A stretch of 64,000 nucleotides of DNA from Kineosporiaceae bacterium SCSIO 59966 (GCA_020881835.1 CP052876.1:2356001-2420000); one strand, 5' to 3'. Positions 50,105 through 58,535 are shown, counted from the stretch's first letter. The notes: generated by a model from the sequence alone, not told the origin. A program made the numbers and translations.

Positions 50105-51238
50105 ATGCCCTCCCCGACGATGGACGCCGTCCGCGAGGCCCTCGCCCGCGTCGACGACCCGGAGATCCGCCGTCCCATCACCGACCTCGACATGGTCAAG
50201 TCGGTGGACATCGCGCAGGACGGCTCGGTCGACGTGGCCGTCTACCTCACGGTGGCGGGCTGCCCGATGCGAGACACGATCACCCGGGACGTGACCCGGG
50301 CGGTGAGCGAGGTGCCCGGCGTCACTGCGGTGCGGGTGGATCTCGACGTCATGGACGACGACCAGCGTGAGGCGCTGCGCACGAAGCTGCGCGGCGGGCA
50401 GGTGGCGCGGGAGATCCCGTTCGCCAAGGCCGGCTCGCTCACCCGTGTCTACGCGATCGCCTCCGGCAAGGGCGGCGTCGGCAAGTCCTCGGTGACCGTC
50501 AACCTCGCCGCAGCGATGGCCGCCGACGGACTGCGGGTCGGCGTGGTGGACGCCGACGTCTACGGGTTCTCCGTGCCCCGGATGCTCGGCGTGCAGCAGG
50601 CACCGACCCAGGTCGACGACATGATCCTGCCGCCGGTCGCCCACGGGGTGAAGGTCATCTCGATCGGCATGTTCGTGCCCGGCAACCAGCCGGTGGTCTG
50701 GCGCGGGCCGATGCTGCACCGCGCCCTCGAGCAGTTCCTGTCCGACGTGTTCTTCGGCGATCTCGACGTGCTGCTGCTCGACCTGCCGCCGGGGACCGGC
50801 GACATCGCCCTGAGCACGTCCCAGCTGCTGCCCGGGGCGGAGGTGCTCGTCGTCACCACCCCGCAGACGGCTGCGGCGGAGGTGGCCGAGCGGGCCGGCT
50901 CGATCGCCGTGCAGACCCACCAGCACGTCGTCGGGGTGGTGGAGAACATGTCCTGGCTCGAGCTGCCCGACGGCAGTCGGATGGACGTGTTCGGGTCCGG
51001 CGGAGGTGCGGAGGTCGCTGCCCGGCTGACCCGGTCGATCGGCGCGGAGGTCCCGCTGCTCGGGCAGGTACCGGTGGACGTCGCACTGCGCGAGGGCGGC
51101 GACTCCGGCACACCGGTCGTCCTCGGCCACCCGGACTCCCCGGCAGCGGTCGCGCTGCGCGGCGTCGCGCGCCAGCTCTCCCGTCGCGCCCGCGGCCTCG
51201 CCGGTCGCAAACTCGGCCTGTCCCCCGTCGCCCACTAG
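50105..51238 (+). CDS. mrp: Mrp/ApbC family P-loop NTPase (Fe-S carrier type)
   Basis: A 377-residue protein with an N-terminal DUF59/MIP18 domain (about 1-95, with GCPMRDTI) and a Mrp ATPase domain. The deviant Walker A is SGKGGVGKSS (about 117-126); DADVYGFSVPRMLG and DLPPGTGD follow. Mrp proteins carry iron-sulfur clusters to target enzymes. The CxxC that bridges the cluster in most homologues is absent here (ENMSWLELPDGSRMDVFG), though a Cys remains in the N domain. I believe actinobacterial Mrp often lack it. ATG 50105 is supported by the leaderless -10 box. It converges on tatB. Confidence 0.92.
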   Translation: MPSPTMDAVREALARVDDPEIRRPITDLDMVKSVDIAQDGSVDVAVYLTVAGCPMRDTITRDVTRAVSEVPGVTAVRVDLDVMDDDQREALRTKLRGGQVAREIPFAKAGSLTRVYAIASGKGGVGKSSVTVNLAAAMAADGLRVGVVDADVYGFSVPRMLGVQQAPTQVDDMILPPVAHGVKVISIGMFVPGNQPVVWRGPMLHRALEQFLSDVFFGDLDVLLLDLPPGTGDIALSTSQLLPGAEVLVVTTPQTAAAEVAERAGSIAVQTHQHVVGVVENMSWLELPDGSRMDVFGSGGGAEVAARLTRSIGAEVPLLGQVPVDVALREGGDSGTPVVLGHPDSPAAVALRGVARQLSRRARGLAGRKLGLSPVAH

Positions 51239-51258
51239 CCCCGATCTCCCACCAGACG

Positions 51259-51322
51259 CGATCTCTGGAGGGTTTCCGGTGTCTCGAAGCGGGCTGAGAC
51301 CCCGGAAGGCCTCCAGAGATCG
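51259..51322. terminator. Large palindrome between mrp and tatB
   Basis: Arms 51259-51285 and 51296-51322 are inverted repeats of 27 bases with three mismatches (core CGATCTCTGGAGG / CCTCCAGAGATCG) and a 10-base loop. The palindrome fills the gap between two converging genes, so a bidirectional terminator is likely. It is less GC-rich than its surroundings and has no U-tract. Confidence 0.65.
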
Positions 51323-51327
51323 GGGGG

Positions 51328-51699
51328 TCAGGTGGCCTCGTCGTCGAAGGGTGGCGGCGCTCCGGGGACCGCGGGACGTCGTCCGGAGGTGTAGCGACGT
51401 CCCGAGGACGTCGACCGGGTGGAGGCCGCGCCGGGGTCGTCGTCCCACGCCTCGCTCAGCGCGTCCTTGACGATCCGCCGCGGGTCGTACTGGCGTGGGT
51501 CGAGCTTGCGCCAGTCCACCTCGTCGAAATCCGGACCGAGCTCCTCGCGGACCTGCTCACGGGCATCGAGCGCCATCCGTCGCAACCGGCGCACGAACGA
51601 GCCGAGCTGGGCGGCGTAGTCCGGCAGCCGCTCGGGGCCGACGACGAGCAGCACGACGACGAGCAGGACGAGAAACTCGCCGCCGTTGATGCCGAACAC
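51328..51699 (-). CDS. tatB: Twin-arginine translocase subunit TatB
   Basis: A 123-residue protein with one N-terminal membrane helix (GEFLVLLVVVLLVVGPERLP, about residues 7-26) with the Glu and GPERLP hinge of TatA/B. An amphipathic helix (QLGSFVRRLRRMALDAREQV) and a long acidic/basic tail with KLDPRQYDPRRIV, typical of actinobacterial TatB, follow. It recognises twin-arginine signal peptides at the membrane. It follows sigE, rseA and htrA on the same strand, as in M. tuberculosis (Rv1221-Rv1224). GTG 51699 start. Confidence 0.92.
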   Translation of the reverse strand: MFGINGGEFLVLLVVVLLVVGPERLPDYAAQLGSFVRRLRRMALDAREQVREELGPDFDEVDWRKLDPRQYDPRRIVKDALSEAWDDDPGAASTRSTSSGRRYTSGRRPAVPGAPPPFDDEAT

Positions 51700-51722
51700 C
51701 TCAGCAGCGTATCCGGCGCGGC

Positions 51723-52952
51723 TCAGTCACTCTCGGCCTCCTCGAGCTCGAGGGTGACGTCACGGTCCTGCCCGTCACGCCGCACGGTCAGGGTGACCGA
51801 GTCGCCGGGGCGCTGCGCCCGGATCGCGACGATGAGCTCGTCGGGGTCGGTGACCGGGCGACCCTCGAACGCGACGATGAGGTCTCCGGGCCGGATACCG
51901 GCCCGGTCCGCCGGCCCACCCGGTGTGATGACCGGGCGGTCGTCCGGGGTCTCCTCGACGACCTTGACCCCCTCGCCGCGGTAGCTGCTGTCGAGCAGCA
52001 CCCCGATCACCGGGTACGTGGCCCGTCCGGTGTCGATGATCTCCTGCGCGGTCCGGGCCGCCTGGGTGCTCGGGATGGCGAAGCCGAGGCCGATGTTCCC
52101 GGCGCCCTGCAGACCGCTGCCCGGGGCGCGGGCGATCGCGGAGTTGACGCCGATCACCCGGCCCTGCAGGTCGACGAGCGGGCCACCGGAGTTGCCCGGG
52201 TTGATCGCCGCGTCGGTCTGGATCGCGTTGATGAACGCGCTCTCGTCGCCGTTGCCGGCCGACACCGGTCGGTTGAGCGCGCTGACGATCCCGGTGGTCA
52301 CCGTGCTCTCCAGCCCGAGCGGGGCGCCCACTGCGACGACGGGGTCGCCGACGACCACCGCGTCGGAGTCGGCGAGCTCGAGGGCGGGCAGGCCGGTGCG
52401 GTCCACGCGCAGCACGGCGAGGTCGTACCCGGTGGTGCGGCCGACGACCTCGGCCTCTTCCTGGGACCCGTCGGAGAACACGACGACGATGTCGCCGCTG
52501 TCGACCCCGTTCGCCACGACGTGGTTGTTCGTCAGGACGTACCCGTCCGCACCGATGACGAAGCCGGAGCCGCTGCCCTGCCCGCCGGGGAACGCCACCT
52601 CGATCGACACCACGCTCGGCAGCACCCGGGCGGCGACCCCGGCGACCGAGTCCGCGGGCCGGTCGACGTCGGCGGGCTCGGCGAGCTCGAGCCGAGGGGC
52701 CGACCCGGTGGTCCGGTCGTGCAGCCACGCGCCGGCGTACCCGGCCGCGAGCGAGGTGAGCAGGACGGCGGTGAGGGCGAGCAGGGCGGGCACGACGCGC
52801 CGCCGGGGTGGCCGGTGCGCCGGGACGGAGCCTCCCTGCCCCGCCGGGTCGGTGTCGGGGAAGTCGGGGCCGTCGTGACCGACGAGGGGACCGTCCTGGG
52901 GTCGGTCCCACCAGGACGGCGTGCTCCCGCCGGGGGGTGGCTGCTCGCCCAT
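51723..52952 (-). CDS. htrA: HtrA/DegP-family membrane-anchored serine protease
   Basis: A 409-residue protein. A Pro-rich cytosolic N terminus is followed by a membrane helix (VPALLALTAVLLTSLAAGYA, about residues 50-69). The trypsin-like domain has His in TNNHVVANG (about 143), Asp in TGYDLAVLRVD (about 174) and Ser in NPGNSGGPLV (about 254). A C-terminal PDZ domain (about 315-405) has PADRAGIRPGDLIVAFEG. It degrades or chaperones misfolded envelope proteins and is tied to SigE control. ATG 52952 has AAGGAG upstream, which decides against a longer frame. Confidence 0.93.
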   Translation of the reverse strand: MGEQPPPGGSTPSWWDRPQDGPLVGHDGPDFPDTDPAGQGGSVPAHRPPRRRVVPALLALTAVLLTSLAAGYAGAWLHDRTTGSAPRLELAEPADVDRPADSVAGVAARVLPSVVSIEVAFPGGQGSGSGFVIGADGYVLTNNHVVANGVDSGDIVVVFSDGSQEEAEVVGRTTGYDLAVLRVDRTGLPALELADSDAVVVGDPVVAVGAPLGLESTVTTGIVSALNRPVSAGNGDESAFINAIQTDAAINPGNSGGPLVDLQGRVIGVNSAIARAPGSGLQGAGNIGLGFAIPSTQAARTAQEIIDTGRATYPVIGVLLDSSYRGEGVKVVEETPDDRPVITPGGPADRAGIRPGDLIVAFEGRPVTDPDELIVAIRAQRPGDSVTLTVRRDGQDRDVTLELEEAESD

Positions 52953-52998
52953 GCCTGCTCCTTCGCCGCGTCCGTGGGCCACAGTGTGCCGGGCGGCC

Positions 52999-53967
52999 TC
53001 AGGAGCCGCTCAGCAGGGCGCCGACGACGTCGGCGCCCTGACCGACCCGCTCCCACAGGCCCGGCTCGTCCGCCGGGCGCTGCGGCAGGATCTCGACGAG
53101 CCGGTCGAGCACCTCGGGCGGGGCGTCGTCGGCGACGACGGTGACGACGACGTCCCCGCTCTGCCACACCCCGTGCCAGGGCACGTGGTGCCCTCCGCCG
53201 GACCGAGCCGCCGCGGCGAGCACCTCGTCGAGGACGGCCACCCGCGCCGCGGCGTCGGCGGGGCCGATCCGGCCTCGCTCCTCGATCACTGACACCGTGG
53301 CGCGCCCGTCGGAGTACGTGAGCTGGAGCACCGGGTTGCCGTCGACGAGCAGGCTGCGGGCCTGGACGAGGTGGAGCCGGTCGTCCAGGCGCGGCGGGCA
53401 CGGCCACCCCTCGGCCCGAAGCGCGTCCAGATCCTCGGCGTCGAGATCCTCGGCGTCGAGATCCTCGGCGTCCAGGATCTCGGCGTCCAGATCCTCGGCG
53501 GGCATGCTCCCGGCGGGCGCGCTGCCGGCGGACACGCTCCGGCCAGGCATGTCGGCCAGGACGGCGACCGGCTCGGGGGCGGTTCCGGCCACCGAGCCGA
53601 GCACGGTCAGCGCGACGAGACCGAGAACGGCGGCGGACAGCGCGCCGGCCCCGGCCAGGGCCAGCGAGCGGCGACGCGGGTCGCGGCGCGGCCACGGCAC
53701 GGGCGCTGGGGCAGGGGTCCCGGGCACCCGGTCGGTACGCGGCGGCAGCGGACCGGTAGGACCGCCCAGCCGAACGAGCCGGTCGACGAGCCCGTCCGGC
53801 GGGGCGGGGGCGGCCGCGGTGGCCAGCCGGTTGCGCACGGCACGCTCGGCGGCCACCTCGGCCCGGCAGTCCTGACAGCCGGCGAGGTGAGCGACGGCCC
53901 GCTCGGCGGCGTCCGGGGACAGCCGGCCGTCGACGAGGTCGGTGACCCGGTCGCCGAGGTGGTTCAC
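52999..53967 (-). CDS. rseA: Anti-sigma factor RseA-like (zinc-binding, membrane)
   Basis: A 322-residue protein with an N-terminal zinc anti-sigma domain (HLAGCQDC, His-x3-Cys-x2-Cys, about residues 27-34) and a membrane helix ([20 protein letters not shown], about 108-127). An extracytoplasmic domain contains a run of five-residue repeats DAEDL (about 154-178), encoded by near-identical 15-bp units. It should hold SigE inactive until envelope stress triggers its removal. The GTG start overlaps the sigE stop by four bases, so the pair is coupled. The unusual repeat tract is not expected in the family. Confidence 0.9.
   Translation of the reverse strand: MNHLGDRVTDLVDGRLSPDAAERAVAHLAGCQDCRAEVAAERAVRNRLATAAAPAPPDGLVDRLVRLGGPTGPLPPRTDRVPGTPAPAPVPWPRRDPRRRSLALAGAGALSAAVLGLVALTVLGSVAGTAPEPVAVLADMPGRSVSAGSAPAGSMPAEDLDAEILDAEDLDAEDLDAEDLDALRAEGWPCPPRLDDRLHLVQARSLLVDGNPVLQLTYSDGRATVSVIEERGRIGPADAAARVAVLDEVLAAAARSGGGHHVPWHGVWQSGDVVVTVVADDAPPEVLDRLVEILPQRPADEPGLWERVGQGADVVGALLSGS
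53431..53500. repeat. 15-bp in-frame tandem repeats within rseA
   Basis: About five units of ATCCTCGGCGTCGAG or close variants lie at 53431, 53446, 53461, 53476 and 53491. They encode the DAEDL-type repeat of the anti-sigma factor. The 15-bp period keeps the frame, so copy number could change without breaking the protein. Confidence 0.9.
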
Positions 53968-54521
53968 CGGGACCTCACCTCCGCCTCACGGTGGGCGAGC
54001 AGCGCGCGCAGCTGGGCCCGGCCGCGGTGGATCCGCGAGCGGACGGTGCCGAGCTTGATCCCGAGGGCGGCGCCGACCTCCTCGTAGGACAGGCCCTCGA
54101 CGTCGCACAGCACGACGGCGGCGCGGAAGTCCGGGGGCAGCTGGTTCAGCGCCTCCTGGACGTCGTGGTCGAGGTGAGCGTGCTCGAACGCTCGCTCCGG
54201 ACCGACGTCCGTGCCCGGCAACCGGTCGGCGGCGTCGTCCGCGAGCGGGTCGAAGCGGATCCGCTGCCGGCGCCGGACGGTGTCGAGGAACAGGTTCACG
54301 GTGATCCGGTGCAGCCAGCCCTCGAAGGTGCCGGGCGTGTAGCTCGACAGGGACCGGAAGACCCGGACGAAGACCTCCTGGGTGAGGTCCTCGGCGTCGT
54401 GCCGGTCGCCGGTGAGTCGGTAGGCCAGTCGGTAGACGCGGGCGGAGTGCTCGCGGACCACCTGCTCCCAGGTGGGCGGCACCCACGGCTCGTCGGCCAC
54501 CTCGGCCCTCCTCGTCGTCAT
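53964..54521 (-). CDS. sigE: ECF sigma factor SigE
   Basis: A 185-residue ECF sigma factor. Region 2 has [32 protein letters not shown] (in parts, about residues 26-57) and region 4 has [41 protein letters not shown] (in parts, about 132-172). Placement before rseA, htrA and tatB identifies it as the envelope-stress sigma factor of the SigE type. ATG 54521 is preferred. Upstream in-frame DNA encodes only a GPTGPTGP repeat, but alternative starts are known for such genes and GTG codons further in are also possible. Confidence 0.9.
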   Translation of the reverse strand: MTTRRAEVADEPWVPPTWEQVVREHSARVYRLAYRLTGDRHDAEDLTQEVFVRVFRSLSSYTPGTFEGWLHRITVNLFLDTVRRRQRIRFDPLADDAADRLPGTDVGPERAFEHAHLDHDVQEALNQLPPDFRAAVVLCDVEGLSYEEVGAALGIKLGTVRSRIHRGRAQLRALLAHREAEVRSR

Positions 54522-54618
54522 CGGCCCGGTCGGCCCGGTCGGTCCGGTCGGCGTGTCGCCTCCTGCAACGCCGCGGTGCGCCCGGTGGTTCCCGCGGCCG
54601 AGCGACCGCCCCGCCAAC

Positions 54619-54645
54619 TAGGGTGTCACCACCACGACGAGGAGG
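54619..54645 (+). promoter_or_regulatory. Promoter and ribosome site of the O-methyltransferase gene
   Basis: TAGGGT (54619-54624) is a good -10 box, predicting a transcript start near 54631. AGGAGG (54640-54645) is a strong Shine-Dalgarno six bases before ATC 54652, and no ATG, GTG or TTG is in frame there. Confidence 0.6.
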
Positions 54646-54651
54646 TGCGTC

Positions 54652-55290
54652 ATCAGCGCAGCCAAGCCCGCCAGCTGGGCCTACGCCGAGCAGTTCGTCC
54701 CCGAGGACGAGGTGACCGAGCGCGCCCGCGCCCGCGCCGAGGAGCTCGGGTGCGTCCCCGTGGGGGCCGGGGTGGGCGCCGCCCTGCGCGTGCTGGCCGC
54801 TGCCTGCGCCGCCCGCTCCGTCGTCGAGGTGGGCACCGGCACCGGGGTCTCCGGGCTGTACCTGCTGCGCGGGATGCCGGCGGACGGAGTGCTGACCACG
54901 ATCGACGTCGAGCCCGAGCACCACCGGGCCGCCCGCGAGACGTTCACCGAGGCGGGGATCCGGTCGAACCGCACCCGGCTGATCACCGGTCGGGCGCTGG
55001 ACGTGCTGCCGCGGCTCACCGACCACGCCTACGACCTCGTGCTCCTGGACGCCGACAAGCAGGACCTGGACGCCTACCTCGAGCAGGCGCTGCGGCTGCT
55101 GCGCCCCGGTGGGGTGCTCACCGTGGACAACGCCCTGTGGCACGACAAGGTCGCCGACCCGGCGCAACGGGACGAGACGACCACGGCCATCCGCGAGCTG
55201 GGCAAGCGGGTCCGCGACGACGAGCGACTCGTGCCGGCGATGCTCCCCAGCGGCGACGGCCTGCTCGTCGCCGTGGTCAGCGCCGGCTGA
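54652..55290 (+). CDS. SAM-dependent O-methyltransferase, apparent ATC start
   Basis: A protein of about 212 residues of the caffeoyl-CoA/catechol O-methyltransferase type, equivalent to Rv1220c beside sigE. The SAM motif is VVEVGTGTGVSGLYLL (about residues 59-74); DLVLLDADKQ supplies the metal Asp (about 132), and VDNALWHDKVAD follows. The first GTG in frame (54712) would lose ASWAYAEQFVPEDE, conserved in the family. The frame opens at 54622 after a TAG and has no NTG before that region. ATC 54652, with AGGAGG six bases upstream, is the best start. Substrate unknown. Confidence 0.85.
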   Translation: MSAAKPASWAYAEQFVPEDEVTERARARAEELGCVPVGAGVGAALRVLAAACAARSVVEVGTGTGVSGLYLLRGMPADGVLTTIDVEPEHHRAARETFTEAGIRSNRTRLITGRALDVLPRLTDHAYDLVLLDADKQDLDAYLEQALRLLRPGGVLTVDNALWHDKVADPAQRDETTTAIRELGKRVRDDERLVPAMLPSGDGLLVAVVSAG

Positions 55291-56797
55291 GGTCCTCGAG
55301 CCACCTCAGCAGCAGACGGGCACCGTAGCCGCTGGCACCCTTCGTCACCTCGTGCTCGTCCTTGTCGGCGCGGGCCGGCCCCGCGATGTCAAGGTGCACC
55401 CAGCGCCGGCCGCCGACGAACTCGCGTAGGAACAGCGCCGCGGTCACCGAGCCGCCGCCGACCTTGGGGTCCGACGGCACGTGCCGCAGATCCGCCAGGG
55501 TCGAGTCCAGCGCCGGCCGGTAGTCCTCGACGAGCGGCATCCGCCAGACCAGCTCACCGGTGGCCTCGGCCGCGGCCTGCAGCGCGCCGGCGAGGTCGTC
55601 GTCGGCGGTGTAGAGAGCCGCGTGCCGCCGTCCCAGGCCGAGGGAGGCCGCCCCGGTCAGCGTGGCGACGTCGACGAGGACGTCGGGGGCGAGCCGAGCG
55701 TCGGCGAAGGCCAGGGCGTCGGCGAGCACCATCCGGCCCTCGGCGTCGGTGTTCGCGACCTCCACGGTCGTGCCGCCCCACACCCGGACGACGTCCCCGG
55801 GCCGGTAGGAGGACCCGGACACGGCGTTCTCGGCCAGCGCCAGCAACGCGGTCAGCCGCACCGGCAGCCGGCGGCGCGCCCCTGCGACGACCGCTGCCAG
55901 GACCACGGCGGAGCCGGCCATGTCCGTCTTCATCGGCACCATCGCCTCACGCGGCTTGATCGACAGGCCGCCGGAGTCGAAGGTGATGCCCTTGCCGACG
56001 AGGACGACGTGCTCGGCGCGCCGGGTTCTGGGGCTCCAGCTCACACGCACCAGCCGTGGCGGGGAGGCGGACCCGCCGCCGACGGCGACGAGGCCACCGA
56101 ATCCCTCGGCAGCCAGCCGCCGCTCGTCGAGCACCTCCACCTCCAGGCCTGGAACGGCGGCGGCGAGCTCAGCGGCCCGGTCCGCCACCCACTGCGGCGT
56201 CTTCGTCGAGGACGGCGTGTTGGCCAGGTCGCGGACCAGCCAGGTGGCCTCGGCTGCGGTGCGGACGGCGTCCAGCAGGTCCTCGTCCGCGGGCGCCCCG
56301 AGCAGGACCACGTGCCGCACCGGGGCCTCGGGGCCGCTGGTGACACCGGTGCGCGGTGGCCGGTAGGACGCCAGCAGCAGGCTCTCCGCGAACGCTCGGA
56401 CGACGTCGGGCGCCGCACCGGCGACCACGGAGGTCGCCAGCCGGCTGCGGCCGCGCACAGCGCGGGCCAGGGCGGCACCGGCGCGGCGCAGGTGCACCGC
56501 CCCGCCGTCGCCGGTCCCGACGAGCAGCAGCCGCTGCGGCAAGCCGCTGCCGGCGGGCACGGGCACACCGGTGACCTGACCGGGGTTGCCGGTGACCCCG
56601 AAGGAGTCGGCGAGCCCGCCCAGGTCGAGCCCGGCGGCGGCGAGCACCTCGGCGGTGCCCGGCCCCGCGGACGGCGACTCGCCGTCCCGGCGGACCGGGA
56701 CGGCGAGGACGTCGGCACCCGTCAGGTCGGCCGCCGGCGGGGACACCTCGGCCGTGGTGGACAGCTGCGGCAGCTCGTCGGCTGCGACGGTCGGCAC
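55277..56797 (-). CDS. pepA: Leucyl aminopeptidase (M17)
   Basis: A 506-residue M17 peptidase. Metal and catalytic segments are VLVGKGITFDSGGLSIKP (Lys/Asp, about 272-289), MKTDMAGSA (about 293-301) and the signature NTDAEGRMVLADAL (about 353-366). It trims N-terminal residues from peptides and forms hexamers in the cytosol. GTG 56797 is the annotated start, with GAGGAG unusually close. It overlaps the methyltransferase end by 14 bases and follows the DUF3117 gene on the same strand. Confidence 0.93.
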   Translation of the reverse strand: MPTVAADELPQLSTTAEVSPPAADLTGADVLAVPVRRDGESPSAGPGTAEVLAAAGLDLGGLADSFGVTGNPGQVTGVPVPAGSGLPQRLLLVGTGDGGAVHLRRAGAALARAVRGRSRLATSVVAGAAPDVVRAFAESLLLASYRPPRTGVTSGPEAPVRHVVLLGAPADEDLLDAVRTAAEATWLVRDLANTPSSTKTPQWVADRAAELAAAVPGLEVEVLDERRLAAEGFGGLVAVGGGSASPPRLVRVSWSPRTRRAEHVVLVGKGITFDSGGLSIKPREAMVPMKTDMAGSAVVLAAVVAGARRRLPVRLTALLALAENAVSGSSYRPGDVVRVWGGTTVEVANTDAEGRMVLADALAFADARLAPDVLVDVATLTGAASLGLGRRHAALYTADDDLAGALQAAAEATGELVWRMPLVEDYRPALDSTLADLRHVPSDPKVGGGSVTAALFLREFVGGRRWVHLDIAGPARADKDEHEVTKGASGYGARLLLRWLEDLSRR

Positions 56798-56811
56798 CTC
56801 CTCGGCGGCCG

Positions 56812-56979
56812 TCAGCCGACGACCGAGCTGATGGCCTCGCCCAGGTCGCTGGCCTCGTCCGGCGTCATCTCGACGACGAGCCGGCCACCGCCCTCGAGAG
56901 GCATCCGCAGCACGATGCCGCGACCTTCTTTGGTCACCTCGAGCGGGCCGTCACCGGTCCTCGGCTTCATCGCGGCCAT
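56812..56979 (-). CDS. DUF3117 small protein
   Basis: A 55-residue protein, MAAMKPRTGDGPLEVTKEGR onward through GIVLRMPLEGGGRLVVEM and ending GEAISSVVG. This is the highly conserved actinobacterial DUF3117 family, equivalent to Rv1211. ATG 56979 has GGAAGGGGA about nine bases upstream. It lies 14 bases before pepA on the same strand, so they may be co-transcribed. The function is unknown; the extreme conservation suggests a basic role. Confidence 0.93.
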   Translation of the reverse strand: MAAMKPRTGDGPLEVTKEGRGIVLRMPLEGGGRLVVEMTPDEASDLGEAISSVVG

Positions 56980-57107
56980 GGGCCGATCCCCTTCCTGTCA
57001 GCGGCGTCCCTGCCACCGTTCGGGCGTGCGCCCACGGCACCGCGGGACGTGATCGTCGGCCATTATCGCCGGTCGGCGAGCGGTCGGGAAACCGGAGCGC
57101 GAGCGGT

Positions 57108-57160
57108 CGGGCACGACTCGGGCACGACTCGGGCAGGACTCGGGCAGGACTCGGGCAGGA
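57108..57160. repeat. Four and a half 11-bp tandem repeats before the enoyl-CoA hydratase gene
   Basis: CGGGCA(C/G)GACT occurs at 57108, 57119, 57130 and 57141, plus a partial copy at 57152. The array ends nine bases before the start codon. A period of 11 bp is about one DNA turn, so proteins bound to it would line up on one face. Confidence 0.9.
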
Positions 57161-57168
57161 TGAGGCCC

Positions 57169-57975
57169 ATGAGCGACGTCGGATACGACCTCACCGACGG
57201 TGTCGGGGCCATCACCCTGACCCGCCCGGAGGCGATGAACGCCCTCGACACCGCCACCAAGGTGGCGCTGCGCGACGCGGTCCGCGAGGCCGCCGAGGAC
57301 GACGCGGTGCGCTGCGTGCTGCTGACCGGCACCGGTCGAGCCTTCTGCGTCGGCCAGGACCTGCGGGAGCACGCCGAGATGCTGCGTGTCGGCGACCCGG
57401 CACTGTGGCGCACCGTGACCGAGCACTACTCGCCGATCGCGCTGACCCTGGCCACGATGGACAAGCCCGTCGTCGCCGGCGTCAACGGTGTGGCAGCCGG
57501 TGCCGGTGCCGCCATCGCGATGGCCGCCGACCTGCGGATCGTCGCCGAGTCCGCCGGGTTCAACCTCGCCTTCGCCGGGATCGCGCTGTCCTGTGACACC
57601 GGGTCGTCGTGGTGGCTGCCCCGTCTCGTCGGGATGACTCGGGCCCGGGACCTGCTGCTGCGCCCACGGACGGTGCGAGCCCCGGAGGCGCTGGAGATCG
57701 GGCTGGCCACCGAGGTCGTCCCGGACGACGAGCTGGCCGACCGGGCCCGCGAGGTCGCCGCCCGGCTGGCGGCCGGCCCGACCGCCGCCTACGGAGCGAT
57801 CCGGCGGGCGCTGGCGTTCTCCGCCACCCACGACCTCGAGGCGTCCCTGGTCCACGAGGCCGAGCACATGGCGGCCACCGGGGCCACCACCGACCACCGC
57901 GAGGCGGTCGAGGCGTTCCTCGCCAAGCGAGAGCCGGTGTTCACCGGAACGCGCAACCGGCCAGGTGGTCGTTGA
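57169..57975 (+). CDS. Enoyl-CoA hydratase/isomerase family protein
   Basis: A 268-residue crotonase-fold enzyme. ITLTRPEAMNALDTATKVAL is the family start. The oxyanion hole is in GRAFCVGQDLREH (about residues 60-72) and VVAGVNGVAAGAGAAIAMAADLR (about 100-122). The residue at the usual second catalytic Glu position lies in GIALSCDTGSSWWLPRLVG, where Asp is present; this and the GQDLREH block resemble PaaG-type isomerases. The pathway cannot be fixed, as there are no other phenylacetate genes. ATG 57169 is preferred over ATG 57160. Eleven-base repeats lie just upstream. Its end overlaps tag by 35 bases. Confidence 0.87.
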   Translation: MSDVGYDLTDGVGAITLTRPEAMNALDTATKVALRDAVREAAEDDAVRCVLLTGTGRAFCVGQDLREHAEMLRVGDPALWRTVTEHYSPIALTLATMDKPVVAGVNGVAAGAGAAIAMAADLRIVAESAGFNLAFAGIALSCDTGSSWWLPRLVGMTRARDLLLRPRTVRAPEALEIGLATEVVPDDELADRAREVAARLAAGPTAAYGAIRRALAFSATHDLEASLVHEAEHMAATGATTDHREAVEAFLAKREPVFTGTRNRPGGR

Positions 57976-58531
57976 CGACTCCACAGGCCTGCATCGCCGC
58001 GTAGACGGTCGTCGGCCCGACGAGGACGAACCCGTGCCGGCGCAGCTCCGCGGCCAGCGCGGCGGACTCCGCCGTGCGGGCCGGCACGTCCGCGAGCCGG
58101 GACGGCGGCCGCCGGACGTCGTCCGCGTAGGACCACACGAGCGCGTCCAGCCCGCCGTCGACAGCGTCCCGCAGCTCGAGGACCGCGCGGGCGTTGCGGA
58201 CGGCGGCGTCCACCTTGGCCCGGTTGCGGACGATGCCGGCGTCGGCGAGCAGGCGGGCCCGGTCCGCGTCACCGTAGCGGGCGACCCGCTCGGGGTCGAA
58301 GCCCTCGAAGGCGGCGCGGAAGGCCTCCCGCTTGCGCAGGATCGTCAGCCAGGACAGCCCGGACTGGAACGCCTCGAGGGTGATCCGCTCGTACAGCGCC
58401 CGCTCGCCGCGGACCGGCCGCCCCCACTCGGTGTCGTGGTAGGTGCGGTAGTCCTCGGCCGGCCCGGCCCAGCCGCACCGGGGCAGCCCGTCCGCGGGCA
58501 CGACGAGGTCGTCGGTGCGCTGCTCGGCCAC
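57941..58531 (-). CDS. tag: DNA-3-methyladenine glycosylase I
   Basis: A 196-residue Tag. It has RCGWAGPAEDYRTYHDTEWGRP (in parts; zinc Cys about residue 19, His in YHDTEWG), LEAFQSGLSWLTILRKREAF with the catalytic-pocket Glu, and the zinc-binding end CGVVNDHL (about 182-189). It excises 3-methyladenine from alkylated DNA. It lies in the same neighbourhood as in M. tuberculosis (Rv1210, beside DUF3117). With the ATL protein at 25641 it gives two alkylation-repair routes in the window. Confidence 0.93.
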   Translation of the reverse strand: MAEQRTDDLVVPADGLPRCGWAGPAEDYRTYHDTEWGRPVRGERALYERITLEAFQSGLSWLTILRKREAFRAAFEGFDPERVARYGDADRARLLADAGIVRNRAKVDAAVRNARAVLELRDAVDGGLDALVWSYADDVRRPPSRLADVPARTAESAALAAELRRHGFVLVGPTTVYAAMQACGVVNDHLAGCAFR

Positions 58532-58535
58532 GGGG

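Noticed and set aside
53991-55328. Long plus-strand frame across sigE and the methyltransferase region
   Set aside because: It is antisense to sigE and then runs out of frame through the methyltransferase; no domain is visible.
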